In this document: in pieces, positions 23,176 to 30,886 of the stretch
Position numbering within the stretch: the stretch's first letter is position 1
Layout of the letters: each line of letters starts with the position of its first letter
The notes under the pieces: model-generated
Databases searched by the model: none
What the model saw: only the letters and a program-made list of their open reading frames with translations
What the model was told of the DNA's origin: nothing
Source of the DNA: Vicinamibacteria bacterium
GTDB lineage: Bacteria > Acidobacteriota > Vicinamibacteria > Fen-336 > JAGNNV01
Assembly (NCBI GenBank): GCA_019694155.1
Contig: JAIBCN010000124.1
Coordinates: 1 to 35,483, forward strand
Length of the DNA: 35,483 bases
Direction: 5' to 3'
Program-made: the position numbers and the translations under genes

Positions 23176-24735
23176 TCAGGCCAGCCGGACGGGCCGGAAC
23201 TCGAAAGCGGAGGGCGGCACGGGCACGCCGAACGTCCGAACCTGCTGCGCCCGTGCGATGACCGCGGCGCCTTCGAGGAAGTTGAGGGCGATCTGGCCGA
23301 CTTCGCGGTTCTTCGGATCCTCTAGGAACGAGCCCTTCGCCCAGGTGTTGAAAGCGCCCATGGCCGGACCGCACCAGATCTGGTAGTCCATGATTCTCGT
23401 GGGCTCGCCCGCATTCGCCCAGCGGCTGGCCTTGCCGAGATACCAGCGGAAACACAGGGCCATCCGGTGGTGGGGGTCCTTGTTCGCGCGTTCGACCTCG
23501 TGGGGGTCGCGCTGTTCCCAGAACGAGCGGGTGTCCGCCCAGATGGTCTCGAGGGGGGCCTTGAAGATCTCGCTCTCGAGACGCGTGCGCACGCCGGCGG
23601 GCAGGCTCTCGATGGAATCGTGGGCCATGTACGCGTCGTAGAGCTTCTGCGCGCGGGTCGCGAACATGGTGCCGCGGCGCAGCACCTGCACCTTCACCCC
23701 CATCTCGAACATGTCGGCGGCGGGGGCCATCGCCACATCCGCGATGCCGGCCTGGGCGAGGAGCAGGCGGCCGGCTTCGGAGAGGCCCGATTCGACCGCG
23801 GCCTCGTTGACCGTGCCGGTCATGACATAGGCCGCGCCCAGCGCGAACGCCGACGCGACCGACGCCGGCGTTCCGAGGCCTCCGGCCGCGCCGATGCGGA
23901 TGGGCGTCGTGTAGCCGCGCGCGGTCGCGATCTCGTCACGCAAGGCGGCAATGGTCGGGAAGAGCGAACCGAGAGGCCGATTGTCGGTGTGTCCGCCCGA
24001 GTCGGACTCGACCGTGATGTCCTCGGCAAGGGGGATCCGCTTCGCGAGATTGCCCTCCGCCGACGTGATGGCGCCCTTAGATACGAGGGCGGTCAGGATG
24101 GAGTCGGGGGGCGGTTCGAGGAAGCGCCTCGCGACTTCGGGCCGGGAGATCTTGGCGAGCACGCGATTCCGGCGCTCGACCGCGCCGTCGTGGCGCAGGC
24201 GCAGGCCCTTTGCCGCGTAGCGGACCACCGCGGGGGTGATGTCCATGAAGGCCGAGGCGTCGACGCGCACGATCTCGTGCCTGAGGTAAAGGTCGACGAT
24301 CGTCTCCTCGAGGCTCGGTTCGTTGGGCGAGTGAATGAGGTTCGAGCCCCACGGCTCGCCGCTCGTGAGCGCCGCTTTGATCGTGTTCAGGTTCGCCTCG
24401 ACGGTGGCGGGGGAGAGTCCGGCCGCCCCGAAGAAGGCGAGCACGCCGGCGCGCGCGGACGCGATCACGAGGGGCGCGGACGCAATCCCGTTCGCCATCG
24501 GGCCCACGCAGTACGGGAAACGGACGCCATGCGATTCCTGGAACGACCGGTCACCGAGCCACTCCGGGTAAAGGGGCGGAAGGGCGCCTGCGATCTCCTC
24601 ACCCGCGATGGGAGCGGGTGAGAATCGCAGCCCCATGGCCGAATCGGAGGCCCGGCGCACGACGTAGAGGGCCCCGCGGACGCGGCGCAGGGCGGCGGTG
24701 ATTTCGGTGGGCGTGAACAGGGTCTCGGAACTCAT
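23176..24735 (-). CDS. pfaD: PfaD-like trans-acting enoyl reductase
   Basis: A 519-residue protein of the PfaD family, the FMN-dependent enoyl reductase of PUFA synthases, related to 2-nitropropane dioxygenase-type flavoproteins. Visible signatures are VGPMANGIASAPLV, ESDSGGHTDNRPLG, a glycine-rich FMN phosphate site in GAAGGLGTPASV, and YVMTGTVNEAAVESG. The C-terminal part with YQIWCGPAMGAFNTWAKGS is typical of the family. It reduces the enoyl intermediate on the synthase carriers in the cycles where full saturation is programmed. The start is ATG at 24733-24735, 14 bases after the transferase stop; an in-frame extension upstream would overlap that gene. It forms a unit with the two genes upstream. 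Confidence 0.9.
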   Translation of the reverse strand: MSSETLFTPTEITAALRRVRGALYVVRRASDSAMGLRFSPAPIAGEEIAGALPPLYPEWLGDRSFQESHGVRFPYCVGPMANGIASAPLVIASARAGVLAFFGAAGLSPATVEANLNTIKAALTSGEPWGSNLIHSPNEPSLEETIVDLYLRHEIVRVDASAFMDITPAVVRYAAKGLRLRHDGAVERRNRVLAKISRPEVARRFLEPPPDSILTALVSKGAITSAEGNLAKRIPLAEDITVESDSGGHTDNRPLGSLFPTIAALRDEIATARGYTTPIRIGAAGGLGTPASVASAFALGAAYVMTGTVNEAAVESGLSEAGRLLLAQAGIADVAMAPAADMFEMGVKVQVLRRGTMFATRAQKLYDAYMAHDSIESLPAGVRTRLESEIFKAPLETIWADTRSFWEQRDPHEVERANKDPHHRMALCFRWYLGKASRWANAGEPTRIMDYQIWCGPAMGAFNTWAKGSFLEDPKNREVGQIALNFLEGAAVIARAQQVRTFGVPVPPSAFEFRPVRLA

Positions 24736-24749
24736 GGGCGGACGAGAGG

Positions 24750-25472
24750 CTAATCGAAGCGCCCGCCGGAAAGTACGCGGAACCGCAAACGGGGAGGGAC
24801 GTCCCCGCAAAGAGCGGCCGCGCCGATGAGGTTCGAATCCGGCAGGAGGAAGGCGGTGAGGCGGCAGGCCGCGCGCGCGGGCGCCCGGGGATCGTCCTCA
24901 TGCGCGGGCTCGGTCCCGGCCGGGTCAACGTCGACACTCAACGTGTCGAGGCTCTCGGCCATGGTGAGGCCGCGCGCCTTCACGATCGCTTCCTTGCGCG
25001 TCCACCCCGCCAGGAAAGCGGTGGCGCGGCCTTCGTCGGGAGTCGAGCGCAGCGCCTCCCGCTCTCGCGGCGTGAAGTACCGCTCCGCGATGACGAGGGG
25101 CCGCACGTCGCGGTCCAGCCTTTCGATGTCGATGCCGACGTCGGCCCCGAGCGCGAAGGCTATGACCACGAGCGGACCGGTGTGCGAGACGCTGAAACGC
25201 CAGTCCGGCGCCGATGCATCCTCGCGGCGCACGTCTGGCTTTCCCGAGGGGCGGACGTCGAAACGGATGTCGCGCGCATCCATCCCGAGGCGCCGGCCGA
25301 GTTCGAGGCGCAGGCATCCGCGAGCGAGAACGAAGACCTTTCCCGGTTCGCGGACCTTGTAGGCCGCGGCGCGCGACCGCTCGTCGTCGGTCAGCACGGC
25401 GTGGAAGCGGGCGAGGTCGGGGAAGTCATCGAGCCGCGCGTGGACGACGTCGACCTCCATCGGGCCGGCCAT
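24750..25472 (-). CDS. Sfp-type 4'-phosphopantetheinyl transferase
   Basis: A 240-residue transferase with the hallmark motifs FSVSHTGPLVVIAF, VGIDIERLDRDV (Mg-binding Asp and Glu, ~residue 115) and GWTRKEAIVKARG (~residue 157). It moves 4'-phosphopantetheine from coenzyme A to the carrier serine, converting apo-ACP to holo-ACP. Its obvious substrates are the three LGIDSIKR carriers of the PfaA-like protein. Length and motifs fit the Sfp/EntD-like class used by large synthases rather than the short AcpS class. The start is the ATG at 25470-25472, which shares one base with the upstream stop (TGATG). An alternative in-frame ATG lies at 25460. Confidence 0.9.
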   Translation of the reverse strand: MAGPMEVDVVHARLDDFPDLARFHAVLTDDERSRAAAYKVREPGKVFVLARGCLRLELGRRLGMDARDIRFDVRPSGKPDVRREDASAPDWRFSVSHTGPLVVIAFALGADVGIDIERLDRDVRPLVIAERYFTPREREALRSTPDEGRATAFLAGWTRKEAIVKARGLTMAESLDTLSVDVDPAGTEPAHEDDPRAPARAACRLTAFLLPDSNLIGAAALCGDVPPRLRFRVLSGGRFD

Positions 25473-26476
25473 CAGGATGCTCGCGGCACCCTCGGCCGAA
25501 ACCACTCGACGGTCCGCTCGAAGCCGTCCTCCGCCTTCACGGGGGGCGCAAAGCCGAAGTCGCGGACCGCCTCTTCGATCGAGTACCAGTGCGAGATCCC
25601 GAGGTTCAGGGCCACCGAGCGGGTAAGCGGCGGCTCGCCGCTCAGCCCGAACGCCTTCCACACGAATTCCAGGGCGCCGCCGATGGCGGCCGCAGTGGGA
25701 ATGGAGAGGCGCCGCTTGATGGGCGGCAGGCCGAGACGCGCCACGAGTGTGGTCAGCCATTCGCCGAAGACCACCGGCTCGGGATCGTTGATGAAGTAGG
25801 CGCGTCCCGCGCAGGTGGCGTTGAAGGAGAGTCGATCCGCGGCCTGGACATGCGCGGCGGCCGCGTTGTCGATGAAGGTGAGGCTCACCCTATTCGTGCC
25901 GTCCCCCACGAGAGCGAGCCGCCCCTTCGAGGCGCGGTCGATCACGCGGGGCACGAGGTGCGGGTCACCCGGGCCGTAGATGAGATGGGGACGGAGCGAA
26001 ACCGTGGCGAGCGGCTTCGAGTTCGCCTTGAGCACGAGGCGCTCGGAGGCGGCCTTGGTCCCGGAGTAATGGCTGGACGGCGGGTGGGCATAGGGGAGAG
26101 CGGATGTCCCGTTCGCCTGGTCGCGGCCGTCGAAGACCACGGAGGGCGAGCCGGTGAACACGAGCTTCGGAACGCGGGTGGCGAGGCAGGCTGCGATCAG
26201 CATCTCCGTGCCCACGACATTGGGCTTGTAGTAGCTCTCGTGGGATCCCCACACCCCGGCCTTCGCCGCGGCGTGGAAGACGACATCGCAGCCGTCCGCC
26301 GCCCCGGTAAGGGCGGGGAGGTCGGTGATGTCGGCGCGCACGAGGGAGGCGCCGAGCGACGCAAGCTGCGGGTAGTCGCCCCGCGCGACCACGACCACTT
26401 CATCGCCGCGTTCGCGAAGCATCCGCACGATCGCGGATCCGAGAAATCCGCCGCCGCCTGTGACCAGAGCCTTCAA
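25472..26476 (-). CDS. OleD-like NAD(P)-dependent reductase (extended SDR)
   Basis: A 334-residue extended short-chain dehydrogenase/reductase. The Rossmann motif is LVTGGGGFLG at the N-terminus and the catalytic pair is Tyr137/Lys141 in HYSGTKAASE. Further motifs are VFHAAAKAGVWG, NVVGTEMLIAAC, SLRPHLIYGPGDPHL and the C-terminal GEPPLTRSVA. This pattern resembles the 3-beta-HSD-like group containing OleD, which reduces 2-alkyl-3-ketoacids to hydroxy acids in long-chain olefin biosynthesis. No OleA, OleB or OleC is in the window, so the exact substrate is open. It shares one base with the phosphopantetheinyl transferase and leads the pfaD unit, which argues for action on an acyl or keto product of the synthase. 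A sterol or sugar epimerase role is less likely but possible. Confidence 0.8.
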   Translation of the reverse strand: MKALVTGGGGFLGSAIVRMLRERGDEVVVVARGDYPQLASLGASLVRADITDLPALTGAADGCDVVFHAAAKAGVWGSHESYYKPNVVGTEMLIAACLATRVPKLVFTGSPSVVFDGRDQANGTSALPYAHPPSSHYSGTKAASERLVLKANSKPLATVSLRPHLIYGPGDPHLVPRVIDRASKGRLALVGDGTNRVSLTFIDNAAAAHVQAADRLSFNATCAGRAYFINDPEPVVFGEWLTTLVARLGLPPIKRRLSIPTAAAIGGALEFVWKAFGLSGEPPLTRSVALNLGISHWYSIEEAVRDFGFAPPVKAEDGFERTVEWFRPRVPRAS

Positions 26477-26546
26477 GCGGCGAATGGTAAGGGCATCTCG
26501 CGTCGAGTGCGAAGCGGCAGGCCGGACGCGGCGCCGCCGCTTCCCG

Positions 26547-27050
26547 TCATCGGGATCGAGTGAGGTTGGCCTTCCTGGCGACGCAGGTGACGTACTTCTC
26601 GGCGTCGAACTTCGTGCCGTTGCCCCTGCGGCCCCATCCGATCTGGTAGGTCTCCGCGAAGCAGCCCTTGTGATGAAGGGCGGCGATCTTCTCGGCCTCG
26701 GCGGCGCCGACCCCAGGGGTGAGGGCCTCCACGAGTTCGGCGCGCGCGGCGCGCGAGGCCCGCCATTCGTTGAAGTAACGGCTCCCGAAGTACAGGCCGG
26801 CGATGAGCGCCACCGTCGCGAGCTGCTGATAGCCGCGGTAGCTCAGGCCCGATGCCTTCTCCTCAGGCGCCGGAGACGACGCCTTCTGCTCGACCCAGTC
26901 CGCGGCACTGCTCAGGTCCGGGCCGGGCGGCGTCGTCGTATCGACGGGGCGGGCCTTGCCGCAGCGACACACCTCGACCGAGGAAGGCACCTTGCGTCCG
27001 CATTCGCAGGTCCACAGTGTCCGACGCGGCGCGAGAGCCGGGGCATCCAC
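26547..27050 (-). CDS. Zinc-ribbon, single-TM protein of unknown function
   Basis: A 167-residue protein starting at GTG 27048-27050. Residues ~14-33 hold two CxC knuckles (CECGRKVPSSVEVCRCGK), a compact zinc-ribbon pattern. A Pro/Ser/Glu linker follows, then one hydrophobic helix (LATVALIAGLYFGSRYF, ~80-96). The C-terminal domain contains two further cysteines (HHKGCF, VTCVARK). The layout suggests an inner-membrane protein with an N-terminal metal-binding head. I recognise no family function. It lies 70 bases upstream of the OleD-like gene on the same strand and could share its transcript. Confidence 0.65.
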   Translation of the reverse strand: MDAPALAPRRTLWTCECGRKVPSSVEVCRCGKARPVDTTTPPGPDLSSAADWVEQKASSPAPEEKASGLSYRGYQQLATVALIAGLYFGSRYFNEWRASRAARAELVEALTPGVGAAEAEKIAALHHKGCFAETYQIGWGRRGNGTKFDAEKYVTCVARKANLTRSR

Positions 27051-27063
27051 GCGCGGAGCGTAT

Positions 27064-27079
27064 CACGGGTGTTCCCGTG
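27064..27079. other. Short perfect hairpin before the zinc-ribbon gene
   Basis: CACGGG-TGTT-CCCGTG is a six-base perfect stem with a four-base loop, 14 bases upstream of the GTG start of the zinc-ribbon gene. No T-run follows on either strand. It could be a weak regulatory hairpin in the 5' leader. Confidence 0.35.
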
Positions 27080-27084
27080 CGGTA

Positions 27085-27124
27085 GGACCGAGGGGGGCCG
27101 CCCGCTCCCCAAGGTCCGATTTTT
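27085..27124 (+). terminator. Terminator-like hairpin facing the plus strand
   Basis: GGACC (27085-27089) pairs with GGTCC (27113-27117), and GGGGGG (27092-27097) pairs with CTCCCC (27105-27110) across a two-by-two internal loop. The stem is followed by GATTTTT. Orientation is plus, while the genes on both sides are on the minus strand, so it does not serve an annotated transcript. Confidence 0.4.
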
Positions 27125-27144
27125 AGCCGCGCCGGCCGAGGCGC

Positions 27145-27597
27145 TTACTGGACCTTGAAGGCCTTGGTGGCCGCGGCCGTCTCGCTGTCGCCGAGGAAGA
27201 TCTCGACCTTGTAGTCGCCTTTCGGCCAGCCCTTGGCATTCTCGACGTGGAACTCGTTGTTCGCCGGGCCGGCGGCGTCGAACTCCATCGTGGTCTCGTT
27301 CACCTTGGCGGTCTTGTCGCCCTTCACGAAGGACCAAAGCGCGCGCAGCTTGAAGTGGCCGGCGCCGGTGGTGGCGACGGAGGCATAGATGGTGTCTTTG
27401 ACCGCGAAGGTCTCGGCAGCGGCGGCGACCGACTTGTCGGCGCCGATCGCATTCCCGAGCGTGACCGCCGCGACCGCGGGCGGAGCGGGAGTGGGAACGG
27501 GTGTCGCGGCCACGACGGGCGCCGGCGGGGGCGGGGCGGGCTTGCTTCCGCAGGCTGCGGAAAGGGCGACGAGGGTGAGGATAGTGGCGCGTCTCAT
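27145..27597 (-). CDS. Putative lipoprotein of unknown function
   Basis: A 150-residue protein starting at ATG 27595-27597 after a clear AGGAGA ribosome-binding site. The N-terminus MRRATILTLVALSAACGSKP is a lipoprotein signal with the lipobox cysteine at residue 16. A Pro/Ala/Val-rich tether (~18-45) leads to a compact beta-rich domain of about 100 residues with KDTIYASVAT, LRALWSFVKGDKTAKVN and KGDYKVEIFLGDSET. The domain resembles small immunoglobulin-like periplasmic modules, but I recognise no specific family. It follows the LysM gene by 17 bases and probably shares its message, suggesting an envelope role for both. Confidence 0.8.
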   Translation of the reverse strand: MRRATILTLVALSAACGSKPAPPPPAPVVAATPVPTPAPPAVAAVTLGNAIGADKSVAAAAETFAVKDTIYASVATTGAGHFKLRALWSFVKGDKTAKVNETTMEFDAAGPANNEFHVENAKGWPKGDYKVEIFLGDSETAAATKAFKVQ

Positions 27598-27614
27598 GGA
27601 AGTCTCCTGTCTTG

Positions 27615-27887
27615 TCACTCCGGCTTCGCCGGAATCCTGAGTTCCCAGCCGACCTGGATGAGATCGGGGTTCTTGATGCGATCCTTGTTGGCCTCGAAGA
27701 TGGCCTTCCAGAGGTTCGCGTTTCCGTATTTCCGCTTCGCGATCTTCGACAGAGAGTCGCCGGACTTGACGGTGTAGGTCTCGTAGACCACGGCCGGGGC
27801 GGCCGACTTCGCGGTCGTCGATGCGCCTCCCGTCACGCCGGAAAAATCGGGCATGTCGTCGTCTTTTGGTTTCTTGGGATCGGGCAT
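27615..27887 (-). CDS. Small LysM-domain protein
   Basis: A 90-residue protein starting at ATG 27885-27887 with AGAGG just upstream. The N-terminal ~35 residues are charged and disordered (MPDPKKPKDDDMPDFSG). The rest is one LysM domain with YTVKSGDSLSKIAKRKYG, ANLWKAIFEANKD and LIQVGWELRIP. LysM binds N-acetylglucosamine polymers such as peptidoglycan. No signal peptide is visible, so it resembles the small YgaU/XkdP-type LysM proteins; export or a cytoplasmic role are both possible. It is the first gene of a pair with the lipoprotein. Confidence 0.88.
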   Translation of the reverse strand: MPDPKKPKDDDMPDFSGVTGGASTTAKSAAPAVVYETYTVKSGDSLSKIAKRKYGNANLWKAIFEANKDRIKNPDLIQVGWELRIPAKPE

Positions 27888-28184
27888 AGACACCTCTTTC
27901 GAATGGTCCGCGCGCCCGCCGGGGCCGCCGACGGCAGAGAGAGTACACCCACGAAGCCTCGGCGTGCCGCCCGGTCCCGGGGGGAAGCGCAGGGAGAACG
28001 GTACTATTGACACTTGGTAGGCGTTCCCCCACGGCACGCCGCGCGGTCACTAGGGTACGGAGTATGAAGATCGAGGGCGCGATTCCACACTTCGTCGTTT
28101 CGGTCTGCAGCGGAGGCGGCCTCGTGCGTGCCCGCGTAGTCGGATGAGACCGGTCGGGCGGCGGCCCGGGAGCGGAACGCTCTC
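27888..28184. other. Divergent spacer between the LysM and kinase genes
   Basis: About 297 bases without a convincing gene. It contains an exact TTGACA at 28008-28013 but no matching -10 at normal spacing, and a 27-codon ORF (28064-28147) starting MKIEGAIPHF. Promoters for both divergent units should lie here, but I cannot place them with confidence. Confidence 0.5.
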
Positions 28185-30425
28185 ATGAGGGAACGCGTTG
28201 AGCGACGCCTGAGAGCGGCCCTGCTGCTCGCTCTGGTTGCGATCGCGGTCGCCTCCGCGGTGGCCGTGCGCAATTCGTTTGCCCTGAGGGAGGCGACGAG
28301 CCTGGTTTCCCACACGTACGAGGTGCTGGGCGCCCTCGCCTCCCTGCGCAGCGCCCTCGTTGACGCCGAGACCTCCACCCGCGGCTTTGCGATCACCGGG
28401 CAGGAGGCCTACCTCGAGCCCTACCAGAAGGCGCGGGGCTCGATCGACCCACTCATGGCCCGCCTTCGGGATCTCACGGCGGACAATCCTGAGCAGCAGC
28501 GCCGCTTTCAGGATCTGGGGCCGCGAGTCGCGGAACACATGGCGCGCCGGGCGCTCCTCGTGGATACCGTGCGAGCGCGCGGTGCTCAGGCCGGCCAGCA
28601 GCTCGTCCTCGACCAGGCCGGGAAGCCGCTCATGGACGAGCTTCGCCTCAGGCTGAGCGAGTTCGAATCGGCGGAGCTCTCGCTCCTCCAGACTCGCCAG
28701 GCCGAGTCAGAGGCCCGCGACCGGAACGCTCTGCTTTTCGGCGCCATTCTGACCGTCGTGGTCATGGCCGCCCTGGGAGCGTCCTTCGTGCTGGTGCGGC
28801 ACTACCTCGCCGAACGCGAACGCGCCGAGGCGGACGGCGCCCGGTTCTTCTCCCTCTCACTCGACATCCTCGTGATCTCGAGTCAGGACGGTCATTTCAA
28901 GCGGTTGAGCCCCGCCGTGACCTCGACTCTCGGGTGGAGCGTGGAAGAGATGCTGGAACGCCCGTTCCTCGATTTCGTCCATCCGGACGATGTCGCGGCC
29001 ACCGTGGCCGAGGTGGAGCGGCAGGTCGTCCGCGGGGAGACCGTCTTCAACTTCGAGAATCGGTACCGCCACAAGGACGGTTCATGGAGGACGCTGTCCT
29101 GGCGATCGACTCCGGGGCGCGACGGGCTGATGTTCGCCACGGCCCGTGACGTGACCGAGCAGCGGCGGCTCGAGGCCCTTAGGGCGGAGATGGACCAGCG
29201 TTTTCGCGCGCTGTTCGAGTCGCTTCCCGGCCTGTATCTGGTCCTTCTGCCGGACCTCACTATCGTGGCGGTAAGTGATGCCTACCTCACCGCGACATTG
29301 ACGGAGCGCGACCGCATCATCGGGCGGCGGCTGTTCGAGGTCTTTCCCGACAACCCGGCCGATCCCGGGGCGTCGGGCGTGTCCAATCTGAAGGCGTCCC
29401 TCGATCGAGTGATCGAAACTCGCGCCGCGGACACGATGCCCATTCAAAAGTACGACATCGCCGGGCCCGACGGAACCTTCGAGGAGCGCTACTGGAGCCC
29501 GATCAATTCCCCGGTCCTCGGCCCCGATCGGAGGGTCGAATACCTCATCCATCGCGTGGAGGACGTGACGGAGTTCGTACGCCGGAATTCGGCGCGAGAC
29601 AAGGGCGATGGGGCGCCCGACAGCGCGCTCATGGAGCGCATGGAAGCCGAGGTCTATCGAAGCGCGGAGGCCGCGAAGGCCGCGAATCTCCAGCTCCGCG
29701 AGGCCAACGCGGAGATGGAGGCCTTTTCCTATTCGGTCTCCCATGACCTGCGCGCGCCCCTCCGGCACATCCTGGGCTACGTGGAACTCCTGACCCGTGA
29801 GACCGAAGGGAAACTCTCGGAGAAGGCGCTGCGCTTCCTCCGCATCATCACCCAGGCCGGCAAGGAGATGAGCGCCCTCATCGACGATCTCCTGTCATTC
29901 TCCCGAATGGCGCGCGTGGGGATGGAACCGTCCGTCGTCGATCTCGATGCCCTCGTGCGACAGGTCCGCGCCGGCCTCACGGACGAGACCCAGGGGCGAA
30001 GCGTGGAGTGGCGCGTGGGGCCGCTGCCGCGCGTCCAGGGAGACCCGTCGATGGTGCGTCAGGTTCTGGTCAATCTCCTCCACAACGCGCTCAAGTACTC
30101 ACGGCCCAGGGATCCCGCGATCATCGAAGTGCGGCAGTCGGGCGAGGAGGAAGGGCAGGTCATCGTGACGGTGAACGACAATGGCGTTGGCTTCGATTCC
30201 CAGTACGCGCACAAGCTGTTCGGCGTTTTCCAGCGCCTCCACCGGGCGGACGAATTCGAGGGCACGGGGATCGGTCTCGCCAACGTGCGCAGGATCATCA
30301 CCCGACACGGGGGCCGCACCTGGGCCGAGGGCGCGCTGGGACAGGGGGCTTCGATTTCCTTTACCCTTCCAAGGGCGCGGGAGTCCGCGGCGGCAGACGC
30401 GAGCAAGGCGGAGGACGAGAGATGA
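28185..30425 (+). CDS. CHASE3-PAS-PAS sensor histidine kinase
   Basis: A 746-residue membrane kinase. Hydrophobic segments at about 11-28 and 183-205 flank a periplasmic CHASE3 domain with the typical [23 protein letters not shown]1 (~215-335) includes [12 protein letters not shown] and a PAC-like end ([13 protein letters not shown]). PAS2 (~340-465) ends in [13 protein letters not shown] coiled linker leads to HisKA with phospho-acceptor His520 in [12 protein letters not shown], then the ATPase boxes [19 protein letters not shown] and [12 protein letters not shown]. The [13 protein letters not shown] type is shared with phytochrome-like kinases that signal to Rcp1-type regulators. Its last bases overlap the following Rcp1-like regulator, its likely partner. 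The signal is unknown. Confidence 0.92.
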   Translation: MRERVERRLRAALLLALVAIAVASAVAVRNSFALREATSLVSHTYEVLGALASLRSALVDAETSTRGFAITGQEAYLEPYQKARGSIDPLMARLRDLTADNPEQQRRFQDLGPRVAEHMARRALLVDTVRARGAQAGQQLVLDQAGKPLMDELRLRLSEFESAELSLLQTRQAESEARDRNALLFGAILTVVVMAALGASFVLVRHYLAERERAEADGARFFSLSLDILVISSQDGHFKRLSPAVTSTLGWSVEEMLERPFLDFVHPDDVAATVAEVERQVVRGETVFNFENRYRHKDGSWRTLSWRSTPGRDGLMFATARDVTEQRRLEALRAEMDQRFRALFESLPGLYLVLLPDLTIVAVSDAYLTATLTERDRIIGRRLFEVFPDNPADPGASGVSNLKASLDRVIETRAADTMPIQKYDIAGPDGTFEERYWSPINSPVLGPDRRVEYLIHRVEDVTEFVRRNSARDKGDGAPDSALMERMEAEVYRSAEAAKAANLQLREANAEMEAFSYSVSHDLRAPLRHILGYVELLTRETEGKLSEKALRFLRIITQAGKEMSALIDDLLSFSRMARVGMEPSVVDLDALVRQVRAGLTDETQGRSVEWRVGPLPRVQGDPSMVRQVLVNLLHNALKYSRPRDPAIIEVRQSGEEEGQVIVTVNDNGVGFDSQYAHKLFGVFQRLHRADEFEGTGIGLANVRRIITRHGGRTWAEGALGQGASISFTLPRARESAAADASKAEDER

Positions 30426-30886
30426 CGAGATTGAAGAGGGTTCTACTGGTCGACGACAGTCCTCGTGACACCGAGCTCGCGATCGAGGCGCTCAGCGAGT
30501 ACCACCTCGCGAACGAGATCGTGACCGCCCGCGATGGTGTCGAGGCGCTCGACTATCTCTTCCGGCGAAATGCCTTCGCGCAGCGCGACGACGGGGAGCC
30601 CGCGGTGGTGATTCTCGATCTCAAGATGCCCAGGGTGGACGGTCTCGAGGTTCTTCGCGCGGTCAAGAGCGACCCGGACTTGAGACGGATCCCGGTGGTG
30701 GTGATGACGTCATCGCGCGAAGAACAGGATCTCGTGCGGAGCTACGAACTCGGAGTGAACGCCTACGTGGTGAAGCCGCTGGATTTCCATCAGTTCACCG
30801 AAGCCATGCGCGTGGTGGGCGCTTTCTGGGCCGTGCTCAACGAGCCTCTTCCGGCGGGCGCCGGCCGAGGGAGTGGAGATGCCTGA
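30422..30886 (+). CDS. Rcp1-like single-domain response regulator
   Basis: A 154-residue receiver protein starting at ATG 30422, which overlaps the kinase stop (ATGA). The acidic pocket is LLVDDSPRD and the phospho-acceptor is Asp66 in [13 protein letters not shown]. The signalling Thr/Ser is in [11 protein letters not shown] and the lysine in AYVVKPLDF. There is no output domain. Length and the PLDFHQF ending fit the Rcp1 group that pairs with phytochrome-like kinases. Wedged between two kinases, it may act as a phosphate shuttle in a relay or by protein contact. Confidence 0.92.
   Translation: MTRLKRVLLVDDSPRDTELAIEALSEYHLANEIVTARDGVEALDYLFRRNAFAQRDDGEPAVVILDLKMPRVDGLEVLRAVKSDPDLRRIPVVVMTSSREEQDLVRSYELGVNAYVVKPLDFHQFTEAMRVVGAFWAVLNEPLPAGAGRGSGDA

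Noticed and set aside
25472..26476. UDP-glucose 4-epimerase or other sugar epimerase
   Set aside because: The VFHAAAKAGVWG and LRPHLIYGPGDPHL segments and the C-terminal region fit the OleD/3-beta-HSD group better, and no sugar genes are nearby.
28008..28013. TTGACA as a promoter -35 for the histidine kinase
   Set aside because: The hexamer is exact, but no acceptable -10 lies 16-18 bases downstream. The next candidate is about 37 bases away.
28064..28147. 27-codon ORF (MKIEGAIPHF...) upstream of the kinase gene
   Set aside because: The GGAG before it is only one or two bases from the ATG, and there is no recognisable motif. It could be a leader peptide but cannot be supported.
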